From: JAGVSZ01 sp019137045
Lineage (GTDB): Bacteria; Pseudomonadota; Gammaproteobacteria; Burkholderiales; SG8-39
NCBI GenBank assembly: GCA_046347635.1
Contig: JAXMFT010000001.1
Span: 310,001-374,000, forward strand
Direction of reading: 5' to 3'
Length of the DNA: 64,000 nt
Shown here: in pieces, positions 53,174-62,460 of the stretch
How positions within the stretch are numbered: the stretch's first letter is position 1
Layout: each line of letters begins with the position of its first letter
Position numbers and translations under genes: made by a program
The notes under the pieces: generated by a model
Told to the model about the DNA's origin: nothing
The model's input: the letters and a program-made list of their open reading frames with translations, nothing else
Database searches by the model: none

Positions 53174-53692
53174 ATGGCCCGCCTGCCCTACCCCGACGCC
53201 GACCGCCCCGAGCTCGCCGAGCTGGTCGGGCGCATCAAGCGCGAGCGCGGCGGCCTCGTGCTCAACCTCTACCGCATGCTCCTGCACAGCCCGCCGCTGG
53301 CCGAGGGCTGGCTCGGCTTCCTCACGTCGGTACGGCAGCAGGGCGTGCTCGCGGGCCGCTACCGCGAGCTCGCCATCCTGCGCATCGCGGTGATCAACGG
53401 CGCGCGGTACGAGTTCGTGGCGCACGTGCCCTTCGCCCTGAAGGAGGGCCTGACGCAGGCGCAGCTCGACGCGCTCGCCGCCGACCGCTCGCCGGACGGA
53501 CTGACGGACGCCGACCGCGCCGTGCTGGACTACGCCGAGGCGATGACCCGCGCGGTGCGGGTCCCGGACGACGTGTTCGCGCGGGCGCGGGCACGGTTCT
53601 CCGAGCGCGAGCTGGTCGAGCTCACCGTGACGGTCGCCGCGTACAACTGCGTCTCGCGCTTTCTCGAGGCGCTCCAGGTCGACCACGAGTAG
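53174..53692 (+). CDS. Carboxymuconolactone decarboxylase (CMD) family protein
   Basis: A 172-residue helical protein of the CMD/AhpD fold. RYRELAILRIAVINGARYEF followed by VAHVPFALKEGLT gives the E-x-x-x-H-type motif. The AhpD CxxC is absent, so it is not a peroxidase reductant. A TATACT hexamer lies 25 bp upstream. AGGAG precedes the ATG. It is 8 bp upstream of a thioesterase gene. Confidence 0.88.
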   Translation: MARLPYPDADRPELAELVGRIKRERGGLVLNLYRMLLHSPPLAEGWLGFLTSVRQQGVLAGRYRELAILRIAVINGARYEFVAHVPFALKEGLTQAQLDALAADRSPDGLTDADRAVLDYAEAMTRAVRVPDDVFARARARFSERELVELTVTVAAYNCVSRFLEALQVDHE

Positions 53693-53700
53693 GAGCGGCG

Positions 53701-54228
53701 ATGCTGCGCGAGCACTTCACCTTCGTCCACCGCCTGCGGGTCCGCTGGGCCGAAGTGGACCGCCAGGACGTCGTCTTCAACGTCAACTACTTCCTCTACT
53801 TCGACGTGGCCATGGCGGAGTACTGGCGCGCGATCGGGTTCGACTACCCGCGCGAGATCGTGGCGCTCGGCATGGACATCTACGCGATCAAGGCGACCGC
53901 CGAGTACCACGGGTCCGCGGGCTACGACCAGCTCCTCGACGTGGGCTGCCGGGTGGCGCGCATCGGGCGCTCGTCGATGGTGCTCCTCCACGGCATCTGG
54001 CGCGGCGAGGAGCACCTCACCAGCGGCGAGCTCGTCTACGTCAACGCGGACGTGAAGACGAAGCAGTCGGCGCCGTGGCCGGCGTTCCTGCGCGATCGGG
54101 TCCTCGCCTACGAGCGCACGCCGCCGGAAGTCGTGGGCGCGCGCAGCCCCTCGGGCGCGCGCGGCGCCGCGAGCCGGTCGATCATCGCCTTCACCGCGGC
54201 GATCTGCGGCCCGGCCTTCGTCATGTAG
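53701..54228 (+). CDS. Acyl-CoA thioesterase (4-hydroxybenzoyl-CoA type), C-terminally overrun
   Basis: A predicted 175-residue hotdog-fold protein. The catalytic region is WAEVDRQDVVFNVNYFLYFD with the Asp of 4HBT enzymes. Conserved sequence stops near AYERTPPEVVG (about 142), the normal length of the family. The last 33 codons run antisense through the 3' end of the PHB-depolymerase-like gene, overlapping it by 121 bp. A lost stop is likely on one of the two genes. Confidence 0.87.
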   Translation: MLREHFTFVHRLRVRWAEVDRQDVVFNVNYFLYFDVAMAEYWRAIGFDYPREIVALGMDIYAIKATAEYHGSAGYDQLLDVGCRVARIGRSSMVLLHGIWRGEEHLTSGELVYVNADVKTKQSAPWPAFLRDRVLAYERTPPEVVGARSPSGARGAASRSIIAFTAAICGPAFVM

Positions 54229-55193
54229 TCGGGCCCGGTGTAGCCCCACCAGTCCCAGCAGGCGCGCGGGTTGAACACGAAGCTCCAGCGCAGGCCGGCC
54301 ATGCTCCAGCCGTTGCGGCCGATCGTCTGCGGATAGAGCACGATCAGCCGGTTCGTATCGGCCCAGCGGTTGTACCCGGCGTCGCGAACGAAGCGCTCGC
54401 CGATCGCCTCGGCGCTCTGGCGGCAGCCGTGGAACGCGACGTGCACCCGGCAGCGCGCCGACTCGCACGCGCGCGGCACGTACGCGAAGCCGGCGTCGGC
54501 GAGGCTGATCGAGTGCGCGTCGCCCGCGGCGAAGCGCTTCTGGTCGAAGCGCAGGACGCGGCCCGACTCGGCGCCCGCGGGGGGGTCGAGCGGCCCGAGC
54601 AGCTGCGCGAGCAGGGCGCCGGCCGCGTCGTAGTCGCAGTCGTTGATGAACGGCGGCGCAGTAACCGCGCACGCGAGGCCGGCGCTCGCGGTCACCAGCG
54701 CGTGTCCGGCAGGCCGGTCGTGCACGAACGCGATGCGCTCCGGCGCGACGCCGACGCGCAGGTAGAACGCGCGCAGCGCTGCGACCACCGACGCGTCCAC
54801 CGTCTCGTCCCGCGTCCCCGAGAACAGCCAGACGCGCGCGCGGCCGAGGTGCGCCGTCGGGTCGATCGCGCCGGTCCGCGCGAGCAGCGCGGTCTGCGCG
54901 GCGAGGACGTCGGTCGCCGGCAGCGGCGTCCACGCGCCCGGGGTCATGCAGTTGAAGCGCGCGGTGAAGACCGAGCCCTGCGCGCAGTAGTACGGACCGG
55001 CCGCGAACACGCCCGCGCCGGACACCGCGCCCGAGTGCGCGACGTGGAACTGCACCGCCATGTAACCGCCGGAGGAGAGCCCGGAAACGGTCACGCCCTG
55101 CGCCTCGGCGCCGAGCGCAGGCAGCGGATCGGCGCCCTGCGCGGACGCGGCGCAGGCGACGAGCGCGAGGAGGAGAGCGCGGACCGGATGCAC
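54108..55193 (-). CDS. Secreted poly(3-hydroxybutyrate) depolymerase-like esterase
   Basis: A 361-residue alpha/beta hydrolase with a signal peptide (about 1-20, ending ASAQGA). The lipase box is GLSSG with Ser40 as nucleophile, followed by GYMAVQFHVAHSG. The stretch VHVAFHGCRQSAEAIGERFV and the late WDWWGYTGPDYMTKAGPQIA match extracellular PHB depolymerases without a substrate-binding domain. The GTG start has GGAGG only 1 nt away, so the true start may differ. It fits PHB turnover with BdhA. Its 3' end overlaps the thioesterase gene. Confidence 0.88.
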   Translation of the reverse strand: MHPVRALLLALVACAASAQGADPLPALGAEAQGVTVSGLSSGGYMAVQFHVAHSGAVSGAGVFAAGPYYCAQGSVFTARFNCMTPGAWTPLPATDVLAAQTALLARTGAIDPTAHLGRARVWLFSGTRDETVDASVVAALRAFYLRVGVAPERIAFVHDRPAGHALVTASAGLACAVTAPPFINDCDYDAAGALLAQLLGPLDPPAGAESGRVLRFDQKRFAAGDAHSISLADAGFAYVPRACESARCRVHVAFHGCRQSAEAIGERFVRDAGYNRWADTNRLIVLYPQTIGRNGWSMAGLRWSFVFNPRACWDWWGYTGPDYMTKAGPQIAAVKAMIDRLAAPRAPEGLRAPTTSGGVRS

Positions 55194-55200
55194 GCCTCCG

Positions 55201-55206
55201 TATAAT
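55201..55206 (+). promoter_or_regulatory. Consensus -10 TATAAT before aldehyde dehydrogenase
   Basis: An exact TATAAT, 36 bp before the ATG at 55243. The matching -35 region lies inside the depolymerase gene 5' end and shows no good match. Confidence 0.45.
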
Positions 55207-55242
55207 AGGTCCCCTTCCGCCCTCCTTCCGACGAGGCCCCCG

Positions 55243-56685
<1,443 letters not shown>

Positions 56686-56696
56686 GCGCGCGCCCG

Positions 56697-57296
56697 ATGC
56701 CGGCCGAGCGCCGCTTCGTCCTCGGCGTCGACCTGGACGGCGTCTGCGCGGACTTCTACGGCGGGCTCAAGCCGGTCGCGGCCGAGTGGCTCGGCGTGGA
56801 CCTCGCGCGCCTGCCCGACCGGGTGTCGTGGACGCTGCCCGAGTGGGGCGTCGACCGCGCTCCCGGCGGCTACGACGCCCTGCATCGCTTCGCGGTGACG
56901 CAGCGCGAGCTCTTCCGGCGGCTCCCGCCGATGCCCGGCGCGCCGCAGGCGCTGCGCGAGCTCTCGGCGCACGACGTGCGCATCCGCATCATCACCCACC
57001 GGCTCTTCATCAAGTACTTCCACCAGGTGGCGGTGCGCCAGACGATCGAGTGGCTCGACTGCCACGACATCCCGTACTGGGACCTCTGCTTCATGCGCGA
57101 GAAGGCGGCGGTGGGCGCCGACCTCTACGTCGAGGATTCGCCCGAGAACATCGCCCGGCTGCGCGCACAGGGGCTGAAGACGATCGTCTTCTCGAACTCG
57201 ACCAACGAGCACCTCGCCGGGCCGCGCGCGCACGCCTGGGACGAGGTCATCGGCCTCGTCCTGGCGGAGAAGGCCGCGTGGGAGGCGCGCGCCTGA
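56697..57296 (+). CDS. HAD-superfamily 5'-nucleotidase-like protein (NT5C type)
   Basis: A 199-residue HAD phosphatase. The nucleophile motif is LGVDLDGVCADF, motif II is IRIITHRLF and motif IV is YVEDSPENIARL. The cap and the phrase PHMPGAPQ-like LPPMPGAPQALRELSAHDV resemble deoxyribonucleotidases (NT5C). It would dephosphorylate (deoxy)nucleoside monophosphates or a related phosphate ester. Coupled to the ALDH gene. Confidence 0.88.
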   Translation: MPAERRFVLGVDLDGVCADFYGGLKPVAAEWLGVDLARLPDRVSWTLPEWGVDRAPGGYDALHRFAVTQRELFRRLPPMPGAPQALRELSAHDVRIRIITHRLFIKYFHQVAVRQTIEWLDCHDIPYWDLCFMREKAAVGADLYVEDSPENIARLRAQGLKTIVFSNSTNEHLAGPRAHAWDEVIGLVLAEKAAWEARA

Positions 57297-57345
57297 GCCG
57301 CACCTGAGCCGCGCCGGGCGGCGCCCCGGACGAGACGCACCGGCG

Positions 57346-58251
57346 TCACGCGCCCGGCGCCCGCGGGAACAGTCCGACCACGAAGTCCACGAACGCGCGC
57401 ACCTTCGCCGAGAGGTGCCGGCCCTGCGGGTAGACGACCGAGATCGGGTAGGGCTCGGCGTGCTGCCAGTCGGGGAGGATCGGGCGCAACGCGCCTGACG
57501 CCACCCAGCGGCTCGCGAACAGGTCGAGCGTCTGCACGACGCCGGCGCCGCTCACCGCCGCGTCGACCATCGCTTCGCTGTTGCTGACCGCGAGCCGGCT
57601 GCCGGGCCTGCGGACGATGCGTTTGCCGTCCTGCTCGAACGTCCAACCGTGCACCTCCCCGCGCGCGACCGAGTAGAGACCCAGGCAGTTGTGGTCGTCG
57701 AGATCGTCCGGGTGCGCGGGCGCGCCGTGCAGCGCGAGGTAGTCGGGCGACGCATAGGTGCCCCACTTCGCCGCGTACACCCGCCGCGCGACCAGCGTGG
57801 AATCGCTCAGCGGGCCGAGGCGGACCGCGGCGTCGACCCCCGACTCGACGAGGTTGGCGTGGCGGTCCTCGAGGAGCGCAAGCACCTGCAGCTCGGGGTA
57901 TTGCGCCGCAAAGCGCGGCAGCGCGGGAACGATGTACTGCCGCCCGAGCGGGGCCGGCATTTCCACGCGCAGGACGCCGCGGGGCACGCTCTTTCCGGCG
58001 CCGAGCACGGCCTCCGTCTCCTGGACGTCGGCGAGGATCCGGCGGACGTGCTCCAGGTAGGCGGCACCGTCGTCGGTGAGGCTCAACCGCCGGGTCGTAC
58101 GGTTCAGGAGCTTGACGCCCAGCCGCCCCTCCAGACTCGAAATGTGAGCGGTCACACTTGCTTTCGACAAGTCCAGGCGGTCAGCTGCGCGCGAAAAGCT
58201 CCCGAGTTCGACGACCCAGTGAAACACCTCCATGCTGGTCAGGCGGTCCAT
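57346..58251 (-). CDS. LysR family transcriptional regulator
   Basis: A 301-residue LTTR. The N-terminal winged helix-turn-helix reads FHWVVELGSFSRAADRLDLS then KASVTAHISSLEGRLGVKLL and NRTTRRLSLTDDGAAYLEHV. About 90-300 is the effector-binding domain. The SxTxD/RRLSLT region and the LDLSKAS helix fit the DhcR/PecT-like branch. It is divergent from the small secreted protein genes across an AT-rich spacer, the usual position for a regulator of the divergent target. Confidence 0.95.
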   Translation of the reverse strand: MDRLTSMEVFHWVVELGSFSRAADRLDLSKASVTAHISSLEGRLGVKLLNRTTRRLSLTDDGAAYLEHVRRILADVQETEAVLGAGKSVPRGVLRVEMPAPLGRQYIVPALPRFAAQYPELQVLALLEDRHANLVESGVDAAVRLGPLSDSTLVARRVYAAKWGTYASPDYLALHGAPAHPDDLDDHNCLGLYSVARGEVHGWTFEQDGKRIVRRPGSRLAVSNSEAMVDAAVSGAGVVQTLDLFASRWVASGALRPILPDWQHAEPYPISVVYPQGRHLSAKVRAFVDFVVGLFPRAPGA

Positions 58252-58420
58252 TGAGGCCGTCGTTTTATTTAGCGATTACGAACAGTTATTTCGATATTAC
58301 CCTGTTTTTTTGGCACCGACGAACATTCAATATTCGCCCCATCGAGCTCGCGGCACCCCGGTGTCCGCAGGCTCGAAAAGCAGAGCAAACCTTCAACCCA
58401 CACTGGAAAGGAAACGAACC
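58252..58420. promoter_or_regulatory. AT-rich divergent spacer between LysR gene and small secreted protein genes
   Basis: About 169 bp, clearly lower in GC than the rest of the window (58261-58350 is especially AT-rich). It holds an inverted repeat AACAG (58281-58285) and CTGTT (58302-58306) separated by 16 bp, and a T7 run at 58304-58311. LTTR sites are typically T-N11-A inverted repeats; this repeat is a candidate. No firm -35/-10 pair was found. Confidence 0.45.
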
Positions 58421-58609
58421 ATGAAGCGCAACCTGATCGTCGTCGCAGCCCTCGGTCTCGCCCTGAGCGCGAACGCCGTCCTCGCGGACAACAACTGGGC
58501 GTTCGACGACGCCTACTGGAAGCAGGGCGAGACGGTCCAGTCCGTCCAGTCGACGCAGGCGACCGTGGCCCAGGGCCGGTACGACCAAGTCGACCGCTAC
58601 AACCCGTAA
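58421..58609 (+). CDS. Small secreted protein, copy 1 of tandem pair
   Basis: A 62-residue protein. The signal peptide (about 1-22, ending AVLA) leaves a 40-residue mature part starting DNN. The mature part contains FDDAYWKQGETVQSVQSTQA and ends QGRYDQVDRYNP; it has no Cys and is rich in Asp, Gln and Tyr. GGAAAGGAAA precedes the ATG. I recognise no family. Copy 2 lies 27 bp downstream; mature parts differ at 6 of 40 residues. Confidence 0.85.
   Translation: MKRNLIVVAALGLALSANAVLADNNWAFDDAYWKQGETVQSVQSTQATVAQGRYDQVDRYNP
58487..58609 (+). repeat. 123-bp direct repeat, unit 1 (mature region of copy 1)
   Basis: The 123 bp from GACAAC to the stop codon are about 93% identical (9 differences) to 58697-58819, while the adjoining signal-peptide DNA is clearly different. 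Confidence 0.9.
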
Positions 58610-58636
58610 CTCATCGACCCTCACCAGGAGAGCACC

Positions 58637-58819
58637 ATGATCCGCAAAACCCTCATCGCCGCCGTGCTCGCGCTCGGCACCACCGCCGCGTTCGCCGACA
58701 ACAACTACACGTTCGACGACGCCTACTGGAAGCAGGGCGGGACGATCCAGTCCGTCCAGTCGACGCAGGCGACCGAGTCCCAGGGCCGGTACGACCAGGT
58801 CGATCGCTACAACCCGTAA
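58637..58819 (+). CDS. Small secreted protein, copy 2 of tandem pair
   Basis: A 60-residue protein with a signal peptide (about 1-20, ending AAFA) and a 40-residue mature part containing FDDAYWKQGGTIQSVQSTQA and ending QGRYDQVDRYNP. CAGGAGAG precedes the ATG. The near-identical mature part against a different leader suggests recent duplication with selection or gene conversion on the mature part. No function recognised. Confidence 0.85.
   Translation: MIRKTLIAAVLALGTTAAFADNNYTFDDAYWKQGGTIQSVQSTQATESQGRYDQVDRYNP
58697..58819 (+). repeat. 123-bp direct repeat, unit 2 (mature region of copy 2)
   Basis: Partner of 58487-58609; the two units start at the predicted cleavage site and end at the stop codon. 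Confidence 0.9.
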
Positions 58820-58883
58820 TGCCCGACGCCGGGGCGCCGGGACGCGAGTCCCGGCCTCCCCGAGCCTCGGCCAGGAGGCTGAC

Positions 58884-59063
58884 ATGAACACCCTGAAACT
58901 GCATCTTTCCGGCATCGCGGCGCTCGCCGCCGCGGCGCTGGCGCTGTTGTTCGCGCCCATCCATGCGCGCGCCGAGACCGGCATCTCGGACCGCCACGAG
59001 GTTCCCGTCTTCGTCCTCGACCGCATCGAACTCGCCACCGACGCGCACCAGCGCGCAGCCTGA
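58884..59063 (+). CDS. Third small secreted protein of the cluster
   Basis: A 59-residue protein, MNTLKLHLSGIAALAAAALA as its start, with a signal peptide (about 1-30, ending HARA) and a mature part with ISDRHEVPVFVLDRIELATD. AGGAGG lies 6 bp before the ATG. Not related in sequence to the tandem pair, but it follows copy 2 by 64 bp on the same strand and shares the small-secreted character. Confidence 0.7.
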   Translation: MNTLKLHLSGIAALAAAALALLFAPIHARAETGISDRHEVPVFVLDRIELATDAHQRAA

Positions 59064-59161
59064 ACGGCGCGACGAGAGAAAATGTGCGACTCTAGCTTTC
59101 CGTCCCCGGCCGCGGGCCAGTGCGCGCCGCGCTCGGAGCTCGGTTCGAGGGAGATGCTGCA

Positions 59162-60025
59162 ATGCTCGTCGTCACCGGAGGATCAGGACGCGTCGCGCAC
59201 GCGGTCGGCGTCGCGCTCGCGTCGGCGCCGGGCAGCAAGCGCCTCGCGCTGCTGAAGCCGGGGACCGCGGCCGGGCTTCCGGCGGGGTTCGCGCTCCAGC
59301 ACGCATCCCTCGGCTCCCCCAGGGAGCGCGCGCGCCTGCTGGACGGCGCCGCGGACCTCGTGCTGGTGCCGAGCTTCGAGCAGCGCGTGACCGAGCAGCA
59401 GATGGGGCTCGCGGCCATGGCGCGCGACGCGGGCGTGCGGCGCGTCCACCTGCTCTCGGCCGCCGGCGCCGATGCGCGCTCTCCGGTGACGCTCCTGCGC
59501 TGGCTCGGCCTGCTCGAGCGCGAGGTCATCGCCTCCGGCCTGCCGCACACGATCCTGCGCTGCATGCCCTACATGCAGTCGATCCCGCTCTTTACCCGGC
59601 GCGACGCGGACGGCTGGAAGGTCGTCGGGCCGTTCCGCGATTCGGCCTTCGCCTGGCTCGACGCGCACGACGCCGGCAGCGCCGTCGCGCGCCGGGTCGC
59701 CGCCGCGGCCGCCGACAGCGTTGCGTGCGACCTGTCCGGCCCCGCGGAGTGGGGTTTCGCGGCCGTCGCGGAGCAGCTCGGCGCGGCGCTCGGCGAGCCG
59801 GTGCGCTACGTCGATGTCGGCCGGCCCGAGGCCGCGGGCATGCTCGAGGCGAACGGCATCGCACCCGGGCGCATCCGGGCCATCACCGAGTACTGGGACT
59901 ACCTCGCGAGCGGGGTGCTCCGGTGCGGCTGCTGCAGCGGGGCCGACGCCCTGCTCGCCCGGCCCCGCCGCACCCTCGCCGAGTATCTGCGCGAGTACGC
60001 GGCCGAGCTCGTGCAGGTCGCCTGA
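59162..60025 (+). CDS. NmrA-like NAD(P)-binding protein
   Basis: A 287-residue atypical SDR. The motif MLVVTGGSGRVAHAVGVALA begins the Rossmann fold; VHLLSAAGADARSPVTLLRW and HTILRCMPYMQSIPLF fit the NmrA/HSCARG/azoreductase-like (QOR2) group. There is no YxxxK at the normal position. The C-terminal part has RCGCCSGADALL with three Cys close together, unusual for the family. The ATG at 59162 has GAGGGAG upstream. An in-frame GTG at 59120 is a weaker alternative. Confidence 0.85.
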   Translation: MLVVTGGSGRVAHAVGVALASAPGSKRLALLKPGTAAGLPAGFALQHASLGSPRERARLLDGAADLVLVPSFEQRVTEQQMGLAAMARDAGVRRVHLLSAAGADARSPVTLLRWLGLLEREVIASGLPHTILRCMPYMQSIPLFTRRDADGWKVVGPFRDSAFAWLDAHDAGSAVARRVAAAAADSVACDLSGPAEWGFAAVAEQLGAALGEPVRYVDVGRPEAAGMLEANGIAPGRIRAITEYWDYLASGVLRCGCCSGADALLARPRRTLAEYLREYAAELVQVA

Positions 60026-60045
60026 GCCGACGGGCGTCCCGGCTC

Positions 60046-60693
60046 GTGTCGAACCTCGAGGACATCGCCGGCTCGCCCCTCTTTCTCGTCGGGCTCGCGT
60101 TCGGGCTCGTCGGCCTGCTCCAGATGGCCGCGGGTTTCGTCGTGCTGTTCCGGCGCCAGCCGGTGGGCTTCGCGGTGCGGCTCGTGATCGGGCTCGCGGT
60201 CACCGCGGTCGGGCTGCTCGCGACCGTCGTCGCCGTCGGGATGCGCGGCTACCAGGCGCTCGCGCGGGAGGAGGTCGCCGCCCGCATCACGGTGAAACCG
60301 AGCGCGCCCCAGCGCTTCGACGCGCAGGTGCGGTTCCCCGACGGGCGCACCGCCGGATACGTGATCGCCGGCGACGAGCTGTACGTCGACGCCCAGATCC
60401 TGAAGTGGAAGCCGCTCGCGAACGTCCTCGGGCTGCACACCGCCTACGACCTCGACCGGATCGCCGGTCGTTACCGGTCGGTGGAGCAGGAGCGCACCGC
60501 GCTGCGCACGGTGTACCCGCTCGGTGCGCCGCGCGCCCTCGACCTGCTCGCGCTGCGCAAGCGGGGCGCGTGGCTCGCGCCCCTGTACGACGCGGAATAC
60601 GGATCGGCGAGCTTCGTGCCGGTGGACCGCCCGATGGAGCTCGAGGTGCGCGTGTCGACCACCGGCCTGCTGCTGCGCGAGGCGAAGCCCTAG
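60046..60693 (+). CDS. Conserved membrane protein of unknown function
   Basis: A 215-residue protein with two N-terminal helices (about 11-35 and 45-66) and a long periplasmic or cytoplasmic domain: GDELYVDAQILKWKPLANVL, GLHTAYDLDRIAGRYRSVEQ and VDRPMELEVRVSTTGLLLRE. I recall similar proteins in gammaproteobacteria with misleading 'efflux pump' labels; no transport motif is visible. GTG start 20 bp after the NmrA-like stop. Confidence 0.8.
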   Translation: MSNLEDIAGSPLFLVGLAFGLVGLLQMAAGFVVLFRRQPVGFAVRLVIGLAVTAVGLLATVVAVGMRGYQALAREEVAARITVKPSAPQRFDAQVRFPDGRTAGYVIAGDELYVDAQILKWKPLANVLGLHTAYDLDRIAGRYRSVEQERTALRTVYPLGAPRALDLLALRKRGAWLAPLYDAEYGSASFVPVDRPMELEVRVSTTGLLLREAKP

Positions 60694-60707
60694 GCGCGCG
60701 CCGCCCT

Positions 60708-61374
60708 TCAGCGCGGCGCGGCGGTGACTCGAAACCTCAGCCCCACCTGGATCAGGTCGCCGGCAGCGAGCCGCTGCCAGTCGTCCGGGATCGGCTTGCC
60801 GTTCACGCGCGGCGGCTTGCCCTCGACGCGCGCGATGAAGTAACCCTGCGGCCGGCGGAAGATCGCGGCGTACTCGTCGCCGCGCCGCCCGAGCGCGACG
60901 AGCGCGCGGTCGAGCGCGATTTCGCGCCCGCCGTCCTGGCCGGCGACGCGGAGCACCCCCTCCGGGAGCTTTCAGGTCGAGCGCGCGCGCGTCCGCCCCG
61001 GGCGACCGGCCGAGCGGCCCCGCGGCGGTCCCCGCGTCCGACGCGTGGAAGATCATCGTCCGCTCGCCGTCCTGCCCCACGACGCTCTTGTGGTCGACGT
61101 ACCGCAGCTGGAAGTCGATGATCTCGACCACGTCGCCGTGGCGCATGAGATGACGTGCGATCCGGGTCCCGTTCACGAAGGTGCCGTTCGCGCTGTCGAG
61201 GTCGTGCAGGATGTGGTCGTTGCCCACCAGTTCGATCGCGGCGTGCTGCTTGCTCACCGCCTGGTCCTCGAGGCGGATGCCGACGCCCTCGGCGCGGCCG
61301 ATCACCACCCGGTCGCGCTCGATGAACCAGGACCCGAGGGCGGCACCGGCGCGCGTCGCGACGAGTTTCGCCAC
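60708..61374 (-). pseudogene. FHA domain protein with one-base frameshift near 60970
   Basis: The N-terminal half is an FHA domain: VVIGRAEGVGIRLEDQAVSK, then HDLDSANGTFVNGTRI, which binds phosphothreonine peptides. After ARALDLK the frame breaks; removing one A from the AAA at 60972-60974 restores LPEGVLRVAGQDGGREIALD through VNGKPIPDDWQRLAAGDLIQ to the stop at 60708. The second half looks like a second FHA-like domain. The gene is therefore intact but for one base, which is either real or an error. It follows the PP2C gene on the same strand and overlaps functionally with the kinase. Confidence 0.8.
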
Positions 61375-61384
61375 GGCCGTCGCC

Positions 61385-62191
61385 TCACGCCCCGAGCTTG
61401 GTGCGCAGCCAGCCGAAGAAGCCCTGCGGCTCGGGCTCGGGCGCGCGCCTCGGCTCGCGCTTGCGATCGACGCGCACCACCACCACCGAGATGTTGTCGC
61501 GCCCGCCGCGGTCGTTCGCCATCGCCACGAGCGTGGACGCCGCGAGGTCGAGGTTCGGCGCCAGGACCTCGAGCGCGGCGGCGATGTCGCCGTCCTCGAC
61601 CAGGTCGTGCAGCCCGTCGGTGCACAGCAGGTACACGTCGCCCGCGAGCACCTCGTGCTCGCCGAGGTCCGGCGCCATCTGCTCGGCGGCGCCCAGCACC
61701 CGGGTCACGAGCTGCCGGCTGCGCGAGACGCGCGCCTCCGCGCTCGTCATCTGGCCCGCGGCGAGCTGGCTCTGGACGAACGAGTGGTGGGTGGTCAGCC
61801 GCTCGAGTCTTCCGGCGCGCCAGCGGTACACGCGCGAGTCGCCGACGTGCGCGATCGACACGCGCTCGCCCTGGAACCAGGCGAGCGCGAGGGTCGTGCC
61901 CATGCCCTTCAGCGCCGGATCGGCGCGCGCGCGCTCCAGGATCGCCCGGTTCGCCGCCGCGAACGCGGCGTGGGTCGCGGCCCGCGGCGCGAGGTTCTGG
62001 CCGGCGAGCAGCGATTGCACCAGCGTCGCCGTCGCGAGCCTGGACGCCACCTCGGCGCCCTTGTGCTCGGCCATGCCGTCGGCCACCGCGACGACGCCGC
62101 GCTCCGCGTCGGTGACGTAGCTGTCCTCGTTGAAGCTGCGCACCCGTCCGAGGTCGGAGCGGGCCGCGACGTCGAGCGTGATGCGGCTCAT
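61385..62191 (-). CDS. PP2C-family serine/threonine phosphatase
   Basis: A 268-residue PPM phosphatase that removes phosphate from Ser/Thr proteins. Motifs: SDLGRVRSFNEDSY, VVAVADGMAEHKGAEVASRL, GMGTTLALAW, HVGDSRVYRW, LLCTDGLHDLVED and DRGGRDNISVVVV. The usual DGMGGH is DGMAEH here. The C-terminal tail (about 240-268) is basic then amphipathic. The ATG at 62191 is favoured over upstream in-frame starts by a GGAGGGCGAGG site. It lies upstream of the FHA gene and divergent from the kinase. Confidence 0.92.
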   Translation of the reverse strand: MSRITLDVAARSDLGRVRSFNEDSYVTDAERGVVAVADGMAEHKGAEVASRLATATLVQSLLAGQNLAPRAATHAAFAAANRAILERARADPALKGMGTTLALAWFQGERVSIAHVGDSRVYRWRAGRLERLTTHHSFVQSQLAAGQMTSAEARVSRSRQLVTRVLGAAEQMAPDLGEHEVLAGDVYLLCTDGLHDLVEDGDIAAALEVLAPNLDLAASTLVAMANDRGGRDNISVVVVRVDRKREPRRAPEPEPQGFFGWLRTKLGA

Positions 62192-62460
62192 CGGCGCCGC
62201 CTCGCCCTCCGGGCGCGCGATTGCGGCCGCCGCGCGCCTCCGCCCGCTCCGCCGCCGCGTCGCTGCCATGACGTTGACATAACTCGGAATTCTCGCCCGG
62301 TTGGCCGGAAAGCACCAGCCGGACCCGCCCATTGTGTCCCGATGGAATCGGTGATCGCCCCCGATGTTAGGGCGGCACCCCTACCCCGCAAAAAGAAATA
62401 GTTTGGATTCCAGCGCTTATGGCCGGCCGCAGGCACGGGATTCTTGCGACAATCGGACTC
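62192..62460. promoter_or_regulatory. Divergent spacer between PP2C and kinase genes
   Basis: 269 bp with no gene. It contains TTGACA at 62274-62279 on the plus strand without a matching -10 at 16-18 bp, and an AT-rich stretch at 62390-62410. Promoters for both divergent transcripts must lie here, but none can be placed with confidence. Confidence 0.35.

Noticed and set aside
62274..62279. TTGACA as a -35 for the kinase gene
   Set aside because: No -10-like hexamer at 16-18 bp downstream on the plus strand.
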